64,000 bases of DNA from a virus. Shown in pieces: positions 1 to 6,306 of the stretch. The translations under genes were made by a program, and so were the position numbers. Position 1 is the first letter of the stretch. The number at the start of each line of letters is the position of its first letter. The stretch spans positions 91,914 through 155,913 of IMG/VR virus record IMGVR_UViG_3300035670_000022; one strand, written 5' to 3'. The notes under the pieces were generated by a model. The model did no database searches, was not told where the DNA came from, and was given only the letters and a program-made list of their open reading frames with translations.

Positions 1-1
1 G

Positions 2-30
2 CCCCTATACAGGGGGTTCCTGTATAGGGG
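2..30 (-). terminator. Hairpin downstream of the kinase-like gene
   Basis: Positions 2-13 and 19-30 form a perfect 12-bp stem with a 5-nt loop (14-18). It lies just past the 3' end of the minus-strand gene 46-648. No T-tract can be judged because the window ends here. A transcription terminator or mRNA-stabilising hairpin is inferred. Confidence 0.5.
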
Positions 31-45
31 GACGTGTTAGGTGGG

Positions 46-648
46 CTACATTAGTAGCTTCTTAGCTATAGCCCACTTCTGGGCAGATACCTGCCCTTCG
101 AATGAGCGCAGTAGGAGCGCCCAATCGTGTTTTACCCGCTTTTCCCACATGTTAGGTGGGAGGTGGTGCCCCTCCTCCGCAAAGGAGAGGTCTATCAGTC
201 GTGCCCCTTCGGGCCAGACCAATATGTTGTTCGCATGGCTATCGCCATGCGTCCAACCGTGGGCATGTAGCCCACTTAGGGCTGCACAGGCGTGCAGTAA
301 GAGCACGCCAAAGGTATACGGGGAGGTTCCCGTAGAGGTAGCAACCTCTAGCAAGGTGCGCCCCCGCACCTTCTCGAGCACCAGCCGTGTGCGGCTGGAG
401 TCTGGGTGCATCTTTGGGATGATGCTTCCCTGAAGAGGGTGGAGTACTCCATATATGAGATACTCCTCTTGGAGTTCATCCTCTGCCCAGCTATCCCCGG
501 GCTTAGCGTTTTTAACCACCCATCCCCGGGTGGTAGATTCGGTCACGAGACCGAATCGCCCCGACCCAATGAGGGGGGTAGTAGCGGTAGTAGCGGTAGT
601 AGCGGTAGTAGCGGTAGTAGTCATTTGATATGCACTGTCACAGGGCAT
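46..648 (-). CDS. Minimal protein-kinase-like protein
   Basis: A 200-residue protein with the core signatures of the protein kinase / aminoglycoside phosphotransferase fold. It has a glycine-rich loop (GSGRFG, residues 28-33), a candidate ATP lysine (VVK, K46), a candidate helix-C glutamate (about E58-E61), a catalytic loop HGDSHANN with D136 and N141, and a metal-binding Asp in LIDLS (D153, in place of DFG). It stops soon after this point, so the usual C-lobe is heavily shortened; an active kinase is plausible but not proven. Residues 10-24 are a Thr/Ala repeat encoded by five 9-bp units (577-621). An in-frame ATG at 624 would give a protein eight residues shorter. The base composition looks richer in GC than the tail genes. 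In phages such kinases can modify host proteins; that role is inferred here. Confidence 0.7.
   Translation of the reverse strand: MPCDSAYQMTTTATTATTATTATTPLIGSGRFGLVTESTTRGWVVKNAKPGDSWAEDELQEEYLIYGVLHPLQGSIIPKMHPDSSRTRLVLEKVRGRTLLEVATSTGTSPYTFGVLLLHACAALSGLHAHGWTHGDSHANNILVWPEGARLIDLSFAEEGHHLPPNMWEKRVKHDWALLLRSFEGQVSAQKWAIAKKLLM
577..621. repeat. Five 9-bp tandem units
   Basis: GGTAGTAGC is repeated five times, the last copy ending in T. It encodes the N-terminal Thr/Ala run of the kinase-like protein on the minus strand. The unit is a multiple of three, so copy-number change would alter length without shifting the frame. Confidence 0.85.
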
Positions 649-672
649 GGATTAGCTCGGCTGTGATGGCAT

Positions 673-702
673 AAAAAAGGCCCCCTAGAAGGGGGCTATA
701 TT
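673..702 (-). terminator. Rho-independent terminator, possibly bidirectional
   Basis: A 7-bp GC stem (680-686 with 690-696) and a 3-nt loop sit immediately 3' of the minus-strand gene 704-1141. The plus-strand A-run at 673-678 gives a T6 tract on the minus-strand transcript. A T-rich stretch (about 698-705) on the other side would let it work on the plus strand as well. Confidence 0.75.
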
Positions 703-703
703 T

Positions 704-1141
704 TTATTCAGAATAGGGTTTGATACTTGGCTTACTCTGTTCTTCGTAATAGAGCTCAGCCATTGCCTCGGCGAGGCGCTTGTTATATGCGTCCTCGAGC
801 CAAGTAGACATCTCTACGTAGAGGTAGTAGATGTCAGAATCCTTCCGGATTCTGTCTTCAGAAGGAAAGGTTCCTTCAATGTAGCGATGAGCGAAATACG
901 CCATAGCTTCTTTGGTCCGAAGCGTGTTATAGTCGTCGGCGTTTAAGTCCACAAGGGACTTCTTGCCCCAGACTATATAGGCGAGGCCATGGTCACCGCC
1001 ATCATGGCGGTCATATCCGGTGCCTTTGTTGGCACCTATTTGTTGGGAGAAGTGTCCCAACATTTCGGACCAAACTAAACGGGCGATGGATTTGAAGTTA
1101 AACATTAGGAACTCCGGGGTGTGAAAGGTAATTAGCCCCAT
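704..1141 (-). CDS. Hypothetical protein, 145 residues
   Basis: I do not recognise the family. The protein is acidic with a helical C-terminal half (residues about 85-135) rich in Glu, Tyr and Ala, and a Gly/His/Asp cluster near residues 40-51. It lies between a terminator on its 3' side and a strong hairpin on its 5' side, so it is probably a monocistronic unit. The only G-rich ribosome-binding candidate falls inside that upstream hairpin (1149-1177), which could limit translation. A small early or host-interaction gene is the likeliest role by position only. Confidence 0.6.
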   Translation of the reverse strand: MGLITFHTPEFLMFNFKSIARLVWSEMLGHFSQQIGANKGTGYDRHDGGDHGLAYIVWGKKSLVDLNADDYNTLRTKEAMAYFAHRYIEGTFPSEDRIRKDSDIYYLYVEMSTWLEDAYNKRLAEAMAELYYEEQSKPSIKPYSE

Positions 1142-1148
1142 AAAAGGG

Positions 1149-1177
1149 GGCCCCTACACTGATTAGGTGTAGGGGCC
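1149..1177 (-). promoter_or_regulatory. Leader hairpin before gene 704-1141
   Basis: Positions 1149-1159 and 1167-1177 form an 11-bp perfect GC-rich stem with a 7-nt loop. On the minus strand it ends about 8 nt before the ATG at 1141 and includes the only G-rich stretch that could serve as a ribosome-binding site. Translational occlusion is inferred. Confidence 0.5.
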
Positions 1178-1310
1178 AAAGAGAAGATGAAGTCTTGCGG
1201 ATTTATTGCAAAAACGGGTTCTGCATATGGGCAAGACTGTTATATGACCCTCTTAAAAATCGCGGCATATTTTCATTTCCTATACGCCCATTAGTACAAA
1301 ATGTAGTAAT

Positions 1311-1432
1311 TGACCAACCAATCGACCAGTGACCAACCAATCGACCAGTGACCAACCAACCAATCGACCAGTGACCAACCAACCAACCAACCAATCGACC
1401 AACCAATCGACCAACCAATCGACCAGTAACCA
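1311..1432. repeat. Iteron-like tandem repeats
   Basis: A run built from the core AATCGACCA (six copies) joined by varying numbers of ACCA or ACCAACC units; several copies end in GTG. Unit length varies in 4-bp steps between about 12 and 30 bp, which suggests slipped-strand expansion. There are no unique spacers, so it is not a CRISPR array. It could be protein-binding iterons or simple sequence drift. Confidence 0.85.
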
Positions 1433-1472
1433 ACTTAGCCAATTAACCAATACGTATACAGTCAAACAAAAA

Positions 1473-1498
1473 GCTCTTTCTAGGCGCCTAGAAAGAGC
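1473..1498. promoter_or_regulatory. 26-bp perfect palindrome, operator candidate
   Basis: Positions 1473-1485 are the exact reverse complement of 1486-1498. The right arm overlaps where the -35 region would lie for the TATAAT at 1513-1518, so a dimeric protein bound here could block the AP2 gene promoter. On the minus strand the palindrome is followed by TTTTTG, so it could also end leftward transcription. Confidence 0.5.
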
Positions 1499-1512
1499 AG
1501 TAATCACCAAGC

Positions 1513-1518
1513 TATAAT
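1513..1518 (+). promoter_or_regulatory. -10 box for the AP2 gene
   Basis: A perfect TATAAT lies 28 nt before the ATG at 1547. No good -35 hexamer is present at the expected distance; that space is occupied by the end of the 26-bp palindrome. Confidence 0.45.
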
Positions 1519-1546
1519 GACCGTGTAATTTATTCACCTTTGAAGT

Positions 1547-2338
1547 ATGACACAGTTGACTGTCCCGCAAACTTCTTTGTCTTATGAAGAGTTAAACGCT
1601 TTACTCCGCTTAGAGTTGAAAAAATCAGACAGTGGCTATCTATGTACGGTTAGGGGTCTAGCTCGATTATTAGGGCTTAGTGTTTCTACTATCGTAGATT
1701 CTAGGAAACAGCAGAATGGTATACCAAGGGGTGTGCTCCGCCGTTTGTTTGAGTGTTCGCCTAGCATTTTGCCAGAATCGCTACAACCTATATCAGGCTT
1801 TGATTACAGGAGTTCTGCGTTGTTAGGTAAGGCGAACACTCACACATATCTGTTACCTGAAGTTGTTGTTTCAGGTGTAATCAAGTTTTATGCGTATGAT
1901 GCGCGTAAGCCAATTCAGCGAGCTAAGCAACTTGATTATATGCTGAGCGCTATAGGTATAAGAGCGTTGTTTGATAGAGTTATGTCTTCTGAGTCGTCTT
2001 CTTTTGCTGTAGCGGCATTAGAGGTGACTTCTCCTGCTACTGAGGATACGCCGTGTGACAAGTTACTTTATCTCATACAGAAGCTAGAGTCTTTAAGATT
2101 TAGGCGAGAAGAGATTGTTTCCATATTTCGTACGAATGGAGTCGTTCAGCAGGAGTCTGGAGGTAATAGTTCCTATCGTGGTGTAGTGCCACATAAGAAG
2201 AAGTGGCGGGCGCAAATTAATGTTAATGGTGCTACTAGAGTCATTGGTGGCTATGATACCGAAGAAGAGGCAGCTAGGGCATATGATGCATATGCTAAGG
2301 TTTTGTACGGTTCTGCTGCAAAGTTGAATTTTTGTTGA
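1547..2338 (+). CDS. AP2-domain DNA-binding protein
   Basis: A 263-residue protein whose last 56 residues (about 208-263) are a clear AP2/ERF DNA-binding domain: SSYRGV, then KKWRAQI, then GGYDTEEEAARAYD and KLNF at the end. In phages and cyanobacteria this domain is usually fused to an HNH homing endonuclease; no HNH motif is seen here, so a transcriptional regulator is more likely. Residues about 35-68 (GLARLLGLSVSTIVDSRKQQ) look like a helix-turn-helix. The gene has its own TATAAT box and palindrome upstream and a strong terminator downstream, so it is probably expressed alone and may regulate itself. Confidence 0.8.
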   Translation: MTQLTVPQTSLSYEELNALLRLELKKSDSGYLCTVRGLARLLGLSVSTIVDSRKQQNGIPRGVLRRLFECSPSILPESLQPISGFDYRSSALLGKANTHTYLLPEVVVSGVIKFYAYDARKPIQRAKQLDYMLSAIGIRALFDRVMSSESSSFAVAALEVTSPATEDTPCDKLLYLIQKLESLRFRREEIVSIFRTNGVVQQESGGNSSYRGVVPHKKKWRAQINVNGATRVIGGYDTEEEAARAYDAYAKVLYGSAAKLNFC

Positions 2339-2361
2339 TATCTGTTTATTGATTGTTGGTT

Positions 2362-2397
2362 AGACTTTTACACATCTATGTGTAGAAGTCTTTTTTT
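2362..2397 (+). terminator. Rho-independent terminator of the AP2 gene
   Basis: A 13-bp stem (2362-2374 with 2379-2391, one T-G wobble) and a TCTA loop are followed by T7. This is the clearest intrinsic terminator in the window. Confidence 0.9.
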
Positions 2398-2411
2398 CTT
2401 TGTTTTGCGGC

Positions 2412-2458
2412 TGTACTCTTCTCTGTTTTTGTTCTGTGCCGTTGTAAGCTAGGTGTAG
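2412..2458 (+). promoter_or_regulatory. Conserved upstream block (promoter candidate)
   Basis: The 18-mer at 2412-2429 is repeated exactly at 24225-24242, and TGTAAGCTAGG-TGTAG at 2443-2458 recurs with one inserted G at 19734-19750. All three sites lie in front of plus-strand units (starts 2480, 24279, 19835). A shared phage promoter or activator site is inferred; no consensus -35/-10 pair is evident. Confidence 0.4.
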
Positions 2459-2479
2459 TATTCTTTCTTTTTTCCGACT

Positions 2480-2914
2480 ATGGACGAACAGTTATATAAG
2501 GGTTTATCGACTGTGCTTTGTTCTTTGCAGGTATATCGGATTAAGTTGTTAGGGTTTCACTGGAATTGTAGGGGGGACTCATTTTACGCCACGCATTTGT
2601 TAATGGAGAGGGCGTATGAAGCGGTGGATGGATTCATTGACCGTTTAGCGGAGTGTCTTCGTAAGTTTGGAGTAGTTCCTGCGGCGTTATCTGTGTATGC
2701 GTCATGTAGTGTTATCAAGGATGAGTTGAGTGTGCCGTCTATTCCTAGCATGTTAGTTATGGCTTCGGAGGATGGGGCAGTTTTATTTGAGTTAGCGCAG
2801 AGTATTATCAGTGTTGCTTCGCAGTCTAAACAGGAGGGTGTTGTTAACTTATTAGGAGACTTATGTGAGACGTTAGATACAGTGGTATATCTATTGAAGA
2901 GTGGGACGCTTTAG
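2480..2914 (+). CDS. dps: Dps-like ferritin / DNA-protection protein
   Basis: A 144-residue four-helix protein of the Dps family. The signature HWN-x-(R)G is present, and the four ferroxidase ligands are spaced exactly as in E. coli Dps: H27, H39 (12 apart), D54 (15 apart) and E58 (4 apart). Such proteins oxidise ferrous iron with peroxide, and many bind DNA as dodecamers. The Lys-rich DNA-binding N-terminus of E. coli Dps is absent. It is the first gene of a plus-strand run that continues with virion genes 3 nt downstream, so it may be made late. Protection of phage DNA from oxidative damage in a photosynthetic host is an inference. Confidence 0.8.
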   Translation: MDEQLYKGLSTVLCSLQVYRIKLLGFHWNCRGDSFYATHLLMERAYEAVDGFIDRLAECLRKFGVVPAALSVYASCSVIKDELSVPSIPSMLVMASEDGAVLFELAQSIISVASQSKQEGVVNLLGDLCETLDTVVYLLKSGTL

Positions 2915-2917
2915 GTT

Positions 2918-4063
2918 ATGGCGGAGTATGACTTTATAGATCCGAAGCACCCTAAGCTTGAGGATACGATGATCTGGGCGGAGATCTTGCCGTTTGATGT
3001 TATTCCGCAGATTGGTTATCTTAACGCCAAGTTTTATTCGGATCAGCAGTCTGCTGTTTATTACGATAGGAATAATGTTAATAGTTCTGTGGGGGGTGGG
3101 GTGTTGCGCACCCACAACAACTATTACATGACTTTAGCGGATTTACCGCTTAAGCTCCGAGCACGGGAGACGTTGGCGGATATGGAGATCTATATAGATA
3201 CACACACGTATGTTACAGGTACGCCGAGCATAACGAAATTTAGCACTGGTAAGGCTAGTCCTCCAATGGGGAACGGTTCGAGGTTAGAGCGATCTACATC
3301 TGTGCATGTATTTAAGGACATTCCGATACCCAAACCCAGCAATATGATTTGGGATGGCAGATTGCCATTTGCCATTAATACAGGAAGTATAGGAACGTCT
3401 TTAGCGTCTTCTATAGGTTCAGTGATTTTAGGGGGAGTTGGGGGTGCGTTAGGATCTGTTGCTGGGTCTTTATTTTCTGGGAGTATGGTGGAGGCTATTC
3501 GAAAGAAAGCGCGGGATGCGTTGGAGTCACCAAATCAAACGCCGTTTATCATATCTCACATAGGCGGGCTAGGGCATACAACTAAAGCGCCGGCTTTGAA
3601 CAGGAATTATGACGAGTATGACAGAATCATGCGGAAGTGGTTAGAAGAGACTTACAACGGCTCTGGGATTCCTGCGTTGCCAGGTTTAGGGAGTATTTTA
3701 CCAAGTGCTATTATGCAGATCCCTTTTTTAGACACTGATATTTTGTCTGGCACAGGATTTGTGGAGAAAGTGTTTTCCGGTGTTGCTGCAATTACGGACG
3801 GTCCGTATTTTACGGGGTGGAGTAATTTGAGTGTCTTTAAGGAGCTAGGCGAAGAGGTTCTTGACGGAGGATTAGATGCTATTACAAATCCTATTTATGA
3901 AGTATTAAAGACAGGGTTAGAGGATTATACGTATAATCTGATTTCAGAGGTAGTGCCTCCTGTTGTTGGCGACCAGATACAGAAAGTTATTTCTCCTGGT
4001 ATTGACACGGTGCTCGATTATGCACAAACCGGCACAGACATTATAGAGGGTCTATTTAAATGA
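2918..4063 (+). CDS. Putative tail/baseplate protein with glycine-zipper segment
   Basis: A 381-residue protein of a family I do not recognise. The N-terminal 150 residues look beta-rich and soluble. Residues about 153-192 are a Gly/Ser/Ala-rich hydrophobic stretch (LASSIGSVILGGVGGALGS) like a glycine zipper, and a second Gly/Pro/Ile-rich region follows near residue 250. The gene ends in an ATGA overlap with the PAAR-like gene, so the two are translationally coupled and probably work together at the tail tip or in membrane contact. The function is inferred only from this pairing. Confidence 0.55.
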   Translation: MAEYDFIDPKHPKLEDTMIWAEILPFDVIPQIGYLNAKFYSDQQSAVYYDRNNVNSSVGGGVLRTHNNYYMTLADLPLKLRARETLADMEIYIDTHTYVTGTPSITKFSTGKASPPMGNGSRLERSTSVHVFKDIPIPKPSNMIWDGRLPFAINTGSIGTSLASSIGSVILGGVGGALGSVAGSLFSGSMVEAIRKKARDALESPNQTPFIISHIGGLGHTTKAPALNRNYDEYDRIMRKWLEETYNGSGIPALPGLGSILPSAIMQIPFLDTDILSGTGFVEKVFSGVAAITDGPYFTGWSNLSVFKELGEEVLDGGLDAITNPIYEVLKTGLEDYTYNLISEVVPPVVGDQIQKVISPGIDTVLDYAQTGTDIIEGLFK

Positions 4064-4533
4064 GTTTACCTGTTGCTCAATTACACGATCGAATTACTAA
4101 TTGGAGACATTCAAGTCTTAACGCGTCAGGCTACTCACTTCCCGGATCTTTTGGCAGTGCTATTGCTGGTAGTTTAGGGGGTTTAGGGGGTGTTGTCAGT
4201 GCTGCTTCTGGTTTATTAGGTTCTGTTGCTCCTATTGCTTCTAGTGCTTTAGGGGCAGCCGGTAGTTTATTAGGATCTGGGTCTTCTAATAAAGACAAGC
4301 CGATTACGGGTTTAGGCATTATTATCTCTTGTCAGGCTGCTAACTTTTTGGTTAATGGTCGTCCTGTTGCGACGGTAGGAGATATAGGAGTTTCTACAGG
4401 GCAAGTCTTTTTAGTTACAGGTAGTCATTCTTTCTTTGTTAACGGTAAACCGCTGCATCGGGTTTTGGATGCGAATAGTAGCGGGGGTATAACTTTAGGA
4501 CCTGGGGCTGCAAACTTTTTAGTAGGTAATTAG
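4060..4533 (+). CDS. PAAR-like tail-spike tip protein
   Basis: A 157-residue protein. Residues about 25-75 are a Gly/Ala/Ser-rich flexible stretch. Residues about 85-157 carry the PAAR-type pattern: a buried-loop segment (CQAANFLVNGRPVATVGD), a second NGKPLHRV unit and a terminal GAANFLVGN. PAAR proteins cap the spike of contractile phage tails and type VI secretion systems as a sharp conical tip, often binding a metal. The start ATG overlaps the stop of the upstream gene (ATGA). The gene lies about 35 kb from the spike genes at 39060-44833, so the tail-tip genes are split. Confidence 0.75.
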   Translation: MSLPVAQLHDRITNWRHSSLNASGYSLPGSFGSAIAGSLGGLGGVVSAASGLLGSVAPIASSALGAAGSLLGSGSSNKDKPITGLGIIISCQAANFLVNGRPVATVGDIGVSTGQVFLVTGSHSFFVNGKPLHRVLDANSSGGITLGPGAANFLVGN

Positions 4534-4536
4534 GAA

Positions 4537-4992
4537 ATGTCTTTTTTCAAAACTCTGTTCTTTCTATTTCGTATTTTGTCACGCATACGTTTCAATGAAA
4601 CAGCCTGTATAGTTCCTTTATCTGCTGAGATGACTCTAATATTTGACTCGAGTGGTTCTATTCGGTTAGATATGACAGGAGACTTGAGGGTCAATGCTAA
4701 TTGCTTTTATTTTAATTGTGAAGATAGGGAGGTAGATTCTTCTAATGGCGAAGAAACAACTACGAATCAGTCAAGAGGTACACTCGCAACTTTGTCAGGC
4801 GGCAGAGAAGAATCAAATGCCGGTCGAGACCTTCTTGGAGTATCTTATCGAGTTCCACGACTTGAAGCATCTGGACAGTTTTATCCGACAGATACGCAAC
4901 AAGCAAGCGAACTACGAGTTATCTCCAGCAATGATGTCGCAACTTACGATTCTCAACACGTTCCTCACCACCAGACTGCGCCTTTAAGCTAA
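4537..4992 (+). CDS. Small protein with a nested gene in its 3' half
   Basis: The frame is open for 151 residues and starts 3 nt after the PAAR-like gene. Residues 1 to about 70 look like a real protein (hydrophobic N-terminus, then alternating beta-type sequence). From residue about 70 onward the sequence is Ser/Thr/Gln-rich and overlaps a second, better-looking gene in another frame (4745-4987). Either two proteins are read from the same DNA, or an ancestral stop has been lost and the tail is non-functional read-through. I do not recognise the family. Confidence 0.45.
   Translation: MSFFKTLFFLFRILSRIRFNETACIVPLSAEMTLIFDSSGSIRLDMTGDLRVNANCFYFNCEDREVDSSNGEETTTNQSRGTLATLSGGREESNAGRDLLGVSYRVPRLEASGQFYPTDTQQASELRVISSNDVATYDSQHVPHHQTAPLS
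4745..4987 (+). CDS. Small helical protein nested in another frame
   Basis: An 80-residue protein starting MAKKQLRISQEVHSQLCQAA, which resembles the start of small ribbon-helix-helix or CopG-like proteins (one beta strand then helices), though this is not certain. It has its own good ribosome-binding site (AGGGAGGT at 4726-4733, 11 nt before ATG). It is fully contained in the 4537-4992 frame at +1, and its 3' end overlaps the convergent minus-strand gene by 4 nt. Confidence 0.6.
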   Translation: MAKKQLRISQEVHSQLCQAAEKNQMPVETFLEYLIEFHDLKHLDSFIRQIRNKQANYELSPAMMSQLTILNTFLTTRLRL

Positions 4993-6201
4993 ACTCATTT
5001 CGATGGTTAGCTTGTGCTGTGCAGGTTGTTTGTTTCGAGTGAGTTTTACTTGTCCTAATTTATGGCTTGAGTGGATAGACGGGTGTCTGGAACTTTCTTT
5101 AGCGGATATGCAGATCTTGTCTTCGTTTAGTCCCCAAACGTACTCTGTTCCGAATCCTTCTATCTTGTGAGTTATTAGTGGATGGTAGCAGCAACTTTTT
5201 AGCCCTTCGACTATTCCGTCTCGCCCGACGTCTAATACCATCTCTGCGATGTTGCCGTCTTCTATGTGTTTGTAAAAGATAAGCGTATCGCTTTTTGTTG
5301 TCTCAAGGTCGAAGATATCTTCCTCGTCGATGTGTATATACCCGTCAGCGTTGAGTGCTTCTAAGGCTGTGCTTATTCTACGGTTTTCCACAGTAGGGAA
5401 CGTTACTAAATTTGGAAGTAATTCTCTAGCAGCTACCCAGATATCCTCTGTTATCTTCAAATAGATTTCGTGGTTGCTTTGTGCCTGATACGTGTAGCTG
5501 TTTGGGTCATTGAAAATGTGTTGTGTTTTAGGGTTACTCTGTAACGACTTGGGTAAGATATATACCTCTGGGTTTTTTGTTGTTAAGGGTAATCTAAGAA
5601 TCGACTCTTTGTCTCTGATGACCTTTTTGTTGTTGATCTCTTTTGATAGGCTGATCAGGTACTCTGTATACTTTTGCGGGTTCGGTTTCTTATTGATGAT
5701 GACTTTTATTAGAACCGGACTCTTCTCTCCGACAAACTGTATATAGATAATGCTGCCATGAGGAGAGTTTTCTAAGAAGGTTACGTCTTGTTCGTTAAAC
5801 CCGAAGTAGTGACTTTTCACTCCGTTGATACGAATCGGACGGCAGATGTCTTTGTAAACCTCATGCATATCTACATCTAAGATGCTGTAATAGGTGTTTG
5901 GACGATATCCGAAGTATGCTAGGTCGTACAGCTCTCTATTAAAGTTTTCGATTGATCCGACGGAGCCTATCCCCCGGAGCACGTCAAAGTCATAATTATA
6001 ATCAGGGTTAAAAGAACCTGCGGTTATATTCTTGTCTAGAAGCAAGCTGCTAATAGTGTACGGTTTAAGAATAAAGACGGGACCGCCGAACATACACGTT
6101 TCGATAACGTCTCTTTCTCGAATGTATGACGCGACAATTTCTGTGCCTCCCATCTCCTGTAATACAAAATCGCACTTTGTCTGTAGTTGTGTTGGGATCA
6201 T
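4984..6201 (-). CDS. Hypothetical virion-cluster protein, 405 residues
   Basis: I do not recognise the family. The protein is mixed alpha/beta with no signal peptide or membrane segment, and has a Lys/Asn-rich middle (residues about 160-220). It is the last gene of the minus-strand run led by the 3,989-residue giant. The start ATG is preceded by AGAAGGGTG. Its 3' end overlaps the convergent plus-strand small genes by 4-9 nt. A structural or morphogenesis role is inferred from the neighbours. Confidence 0.6.
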   Translation of the reverse strand: MIPTQLQTKCDFVLQEMGGTEIVASYIRERDVIETCMFGGPVFILKPYTISSLLLDKNITAGSFNPDYNYDFDVLRGIGSVGSIENFNRELYDLAYFGYRPNTYYSILDVDMHEVYKDICRPIRINGVKSHYFGFNEQDVTFLENSPHGSIIYIQFVGEKSPVLIKVIINKKPNPQKYTEYLISLSKEINNKKVIRDKESILRLPLTTKNPEVYILPKSLQSNPKTQHIFNDPNSYTYQAQSNHEIYLKITEDIWVAARELLPNLVTFPTVENRRISTALEALNADGYIHIDEEDIFDLETTKSDTLIFYKHIEDGNIAEMVLDVGRDGIVEGLKSCCYHPLITHKIEGFGTEYVWGLNEDKICISAKESSRHPSIHSSHKLGQVKLTRNKQPAQHKLTIEMSLA

Positions 6202-6306
6202 GGCACACCCTTCTGGTTGAATGAACTTTGTCTTATTGTTAGGGCACTATTGGATCTGTAGGAGACGTAGGTAAAGCACCTCCGCTTTGAGGAAGAATAG
6301 AACCCG

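Larger units (their letters stand above)
1142..1546. other. 405-bp divergent intergenic region
   Basis: No credible gene is seen here; the open frames are low-complexity products of the tandem repeats. The region holds a hairpin at 1149-1177, tandem repeats at 1311-1432, a 26-bp palindrome at 1473-1498 and a TATAAT box at 1513-1518. It separates a minus-strand gene from the plus-strand AP2 gene and is a likely regulatory, and possibly replication-related, region. Confidence 0.6.

Noticed and set aside
1311-1432. CRISPR array
   Set aside because: Units are contiguous and of variable length, with no unique spacers and no cas genes.
1203-1570. Open frames rich in Leu/Val/Gly/Trp on the minus strand and Thr/Asn/Gln on the plus strand
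   Set aside because: They are translations of the tandem repeats at 1311-1432, with no ribosome-binding site or protein-like composition.
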